From assembly GCF_024169925.1 (NCBI RefSeq), contig NZ_JALJXF010000001.1, positions 1,928,001-1,992,000 of the forward strand: a DNA stretch of 64,000 nt. The letters run 5' to 3'. This document shows positions 62,209 to 64,000 of the stretch, one piece after another. Position numbers and translations under genes: made by a program. How positions within the stretch are numbered: the stretch's first letter is position 1; each line of letters starts with the position of its first letter. Origin of the DNA: Methylorubrum extorquens (GTDB lineage Bacteria > Pseudomonadota > Alphaproteobacteria > Rhizobiales > Beijerinckiaceae). A model generated the notes under the pieces. It made no database searches and was not told where the DNA came from. It saw nothing but the letters and a program-made list of their open reading frames with translations.

Positions 62209-63453
62209 TCAGGCGAACAGCATCTCGGCCTTGGCCAAGGCCGTGGCCAGAACATCGATTTCCTGCGTCGTATTATACAGACCGAACGAGGCGCGACAGG
62301 TCGAGGTGACGCCGAAGCGCGTGAGCAGCGGCATCGCGCAGTGGGTGCCGGCCCGCACCGCCACGCCCTGTTGGTCGATCACGGTGGCGATGTCGTGGGC
62401 GTGCGCCCCCTTCACCTCGAAGGCGATGACGCCGCCCTTGTCGCGGGAATTGCCGATCTGGCGGATCGAATTCATCGCGCCGAGCCGCTCCTGGGCGTAG
62501 GCGGTCAGCATCGCCTCGTGCGCGGCAATTTTTTCGCGACCCAGATCCATCATGAACTCGAGTGCCGCGCCGAGGCCGACCGCCTCGATGATCGCCGGCG
62601 TGCCCGCCTCGAAGCGGTGGGGCGGATCGTTGTAGGTGACCGCGTCCTGGCTCACCGTGCGGATCATCTCGCCGCCGCCCTGGTAGGGCGGCAGCCGGTC
62701 CAGCCACTCCTTCTTGCCGTAGAGCACGCCGATGCCGGTCGGCCCGTAGACCTTGTGGCCGGTGAAGACGAAGAAGTCGCAATCGAGCGCCCGCACATCG
62801 ACCGGGCGGTGCACCGCGCTCTGCGCCCCGTCGAGCAGCACCGGCACGCCGTGTGCGTGGGCGATGCGCACGATTTCCTCGGCCGGCGTCACCGTGCCGA
62901 GCACGTTCGACATGTGGGTGATCGCCACCATCTTGGTGCGCGGCGAGAAAAGCTTTTCGTATTCCTCGATCAGGAAGTTGCCGTCGTCATCGACCGGCGC
63001 CCATTTGATGACGGCACCGCGCCGCTCGCGCAGGAAATGCCAGGGCACGATGTTGGAGTGGTGCTCCATGATCGAGAGGATGATCTCGTCCCCCTCCCCG
63101 ATCAGCCCGGCCCAGCCCATGGAGGAGGCCACGAGGTTGTAGGCCTCGGTCGCGTTGCGGGTGAAGATGATCTCGTCGGTCGAGGCCGCGTTGAGGAACT
63201 GGCGCGTGGTCTCGCGGGCGCCCTCGAACCCCTCGGTCGCAGCGTTGGCCATGTAGTGGAGGCCACGGTGGACGTTGGCGTAGCCGGTCTCCATGCAGGA
63301 GACCATGGCATCGATCACGCGCTTGGGCTTCTGCGTCGAGGCGGCGTTGTCGAGATAGACCAGCGGTTTGCCGTAGACCTTCTCCGACAGGATCGGGAAT
63401 TCTTTCCGGATCGCCTCGACGTCGTAGGGGGGGGTGCGGACGGGTGCGTTCAT
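62209..63453 (-). CDS. sufS: Cysteine desulfurase SufS
   Basis: A PLP enzyme that takes sulfur from cysteine for cluster assembly (414 aa). The PLP Lys lies in TGHKVYGPTG, the persulfide Cys in STCRASFGLYN, and EHHSNIVPW and DGAQSAVHRP are cofactor contacts. Group II type (short active-site loop), normally needing SufE or SufU as acceptor; neither is visible in the window. Downstream of sufD by 106 nt. Confidence 0.97.
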   Translation of the reverse strand: MNAPVRTPPYDVEAIRKEFPILSEKVYGKPLVYLDNAASTQKPKRVIDAMVSCMETGYANVHRGLHYMANAATEGFEGARETTRQFLNAASTDEIIFTRNATEAYNLVASSMGWAGLIGEGDEIILSIMEHHSNIVPWHFLRERRGAVIKWAPVDDDGNFLIEEYEKLFSPRTKMVAITHMSNVLGTVTPAEEIVRIAHAHGVPVLLDGAQSAVHRPVDVRALDCDFFVFTGHKVYGPTGIGVLYGKKEWLDRLPPYQGGGEMIRTVSQDAVTYNDPPHRFEAGTPAIIEAVGLGAALEFMMDLGREKIAAHEAMLTAYAQERLGAMNSIRQIGNSRDKGGVIAFEVKGAHAHDIATVIDQQGVAVRAGTHCAMPLLTRFGVTSTCRASFGLYNTTQEIDVLATALAKAEMLFA

Positions 63454-63559
63454 GTTCGCGACCTTGGATCCTGTGCTATCCGGGTCCAGCGCCGCCCGCC
63501 GGAACAGGTTCGGCGTCGATGAGCTTGGCCGGCTCCCCGGAAGGAACCGGCCAGCAGGG

Positions 63560-64000
63560 TCAGCCGCGCGACGCCAGCCACGCCTCGATCCCGCCGATCA
63601 GCACCTCGCGGGCGCCCTCGTGCGTGACCGTCTCCACCGCCTCGCCGACGAAGGCCTGGACCAGCAGGCTCTCGGCGGTGGCGCGCGGCAGGCCGCGGGC
63701 CATGAGGTAGAACAGCAGATCCTCGTCCGGCGCGCCGCAGGTGGCGCCGTGGCCGCAGGCGACGTCGTCGGCGAAGATCTCCAGCTCCGGCTTGTTCATC
63801 ATCTGACCGTCGTCGGTCAGGAGCAGACAGTCGGACTTCATCTTGCCGTCGGTCTGCTGCGCGACCTGGCGGACGATGATCTTGCCCTGGAACACGCCGG
63901 TGGAATCGCCGTCGATCACCGTCTTGAACATCTCGCGGCCGATGCCCCCGGTCGCCGCATGGTCGGCGAGCAGGGTCGAATCCGCGAGTTGGCCGTGACC
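63560..64000 (-). CDS. sufD: Fe-S assembly scaffold protein SufD, C-terminal part (N-terminus outside window)
   Basis: SufD joins SufB and SufC in the scaffold complex. The final 146 codons are present and the frame is open to the window edge. GKIIVRQVAQQTDG, NKPELEIFADDVACGHGATCG and DLLFYLMARGLPR are the family beta-helix and C-terminal signatures. The ACGHGATCG motif corresponds to the conserved SHGAT region with the His. Gene order sufD-sufS-sufT matches rhizobial SUF operons. Confidence 0.95.
   Translation of the reverse strand, partial: GHGQLADSTLLADHAATGGIGREMFKTVIDGDSTGVFQGKIIVRQVAQQTDGKMKSDCLLLTDDGQMMNKPELEIFADDVACGHGATCGAPDEDLLFYLMARGLPRATAESLLVQAFVGEAVETVTHEGAREVLIGGIEAWLASRG

Overview
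The window is GC-rich, densely coded chromosomal DNA from an alphaproteobacterium of the Rhizobiales. The best fit is Methylobacterium/Methylorubrum. The support is the family content (SUF system, SecE/NusG arrangement, Omp25-like surface protein, DUF2934 protein, a hopanoid C-2 methylase of HpnP type) and the rhizobial-style intergenic palindromes. The species assignment is an inference from gene families, not a measured match.

Layout. 1-5.6 kb: end of ftsK, then lolA and xth, with a GGDEF-EAL enzyme and a blue-light (BLUF) protein sitting between lolA and xth. 5.6-11 kb: an APC permease whose 3' end runs into a hairpin-rich repeat, a low-GC orphan gene, then rpsO and pnp with a terminator and a leader stem-loop between them. 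11-16.5 kb: a TonB-dependent siderophore receptor, a glutathione transferase, two small membrane proteins, and RidA overlapping a polyamine-binding protein. 16.6-26.8 kb (minus strand): rplJ-rplL-rpoB-rpoC with its own promoter. 27-47.4 kb: about 21 kb of unrelated genes, namely a porin, HpnP, an MHYT-PAS-GGDEF-EAL protein, a TyrA-like dehydrogenase, a FadL-like channel, a FAA hydrolase with an alpha/beta hydrolase, a TPR protein, bioB, aspS, a glycosyltransferase with an acyltransferase, and a complete ferredoxin/reductase/cytochrome P450 operon. 47.5-50.1 kb (minus strand): tRNA-Trp, secE, nusG, rplK, rplA. 50.3-57.5 kb: thpR, a TesA-like esterase divergent from an YbbA-like ABC ATPase, a HAD phosphatase and several small lineage-specific genes. 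57.8-64 kb: a DEAD-box helicase, a diguanylate cyclase, and the SUF Fe-S assembly genes sufA, sufT, sufS and sufD (partial), with a wrecked Uma2-family gene lying inside the SUF run.

How the parts relate. The normally contiguous secE-nusG-rplKAJL-rpoBC cluster is split into two collinear halves by the 21-kb block. The promoter-proximal half ends in a strong terminator, and the distal half has a separate sigma70-like promoter and a leader of about 410 nt. Three c-di-GMP enzymes lie in the window: one beside a BLUF photoreceptor, one with an MHYT sensor, and one a stand-alone cyclase lacking the RxxD inhibitory site. The P450 operon is a self-contained class I system. Many spacers carry long perfect inverted repeats, some of which look like dispersed repeat families.

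I found no CRISPR array, prophage, transposase or clearly novel defence system. The strongest leads are the split RNAP/ribosomal cluster, the BLUF/GGDEF-EAL insertion, the P450 operon, the DUF2934/histone-H1-like fusion and the Uma2 remnant in the SUF run.
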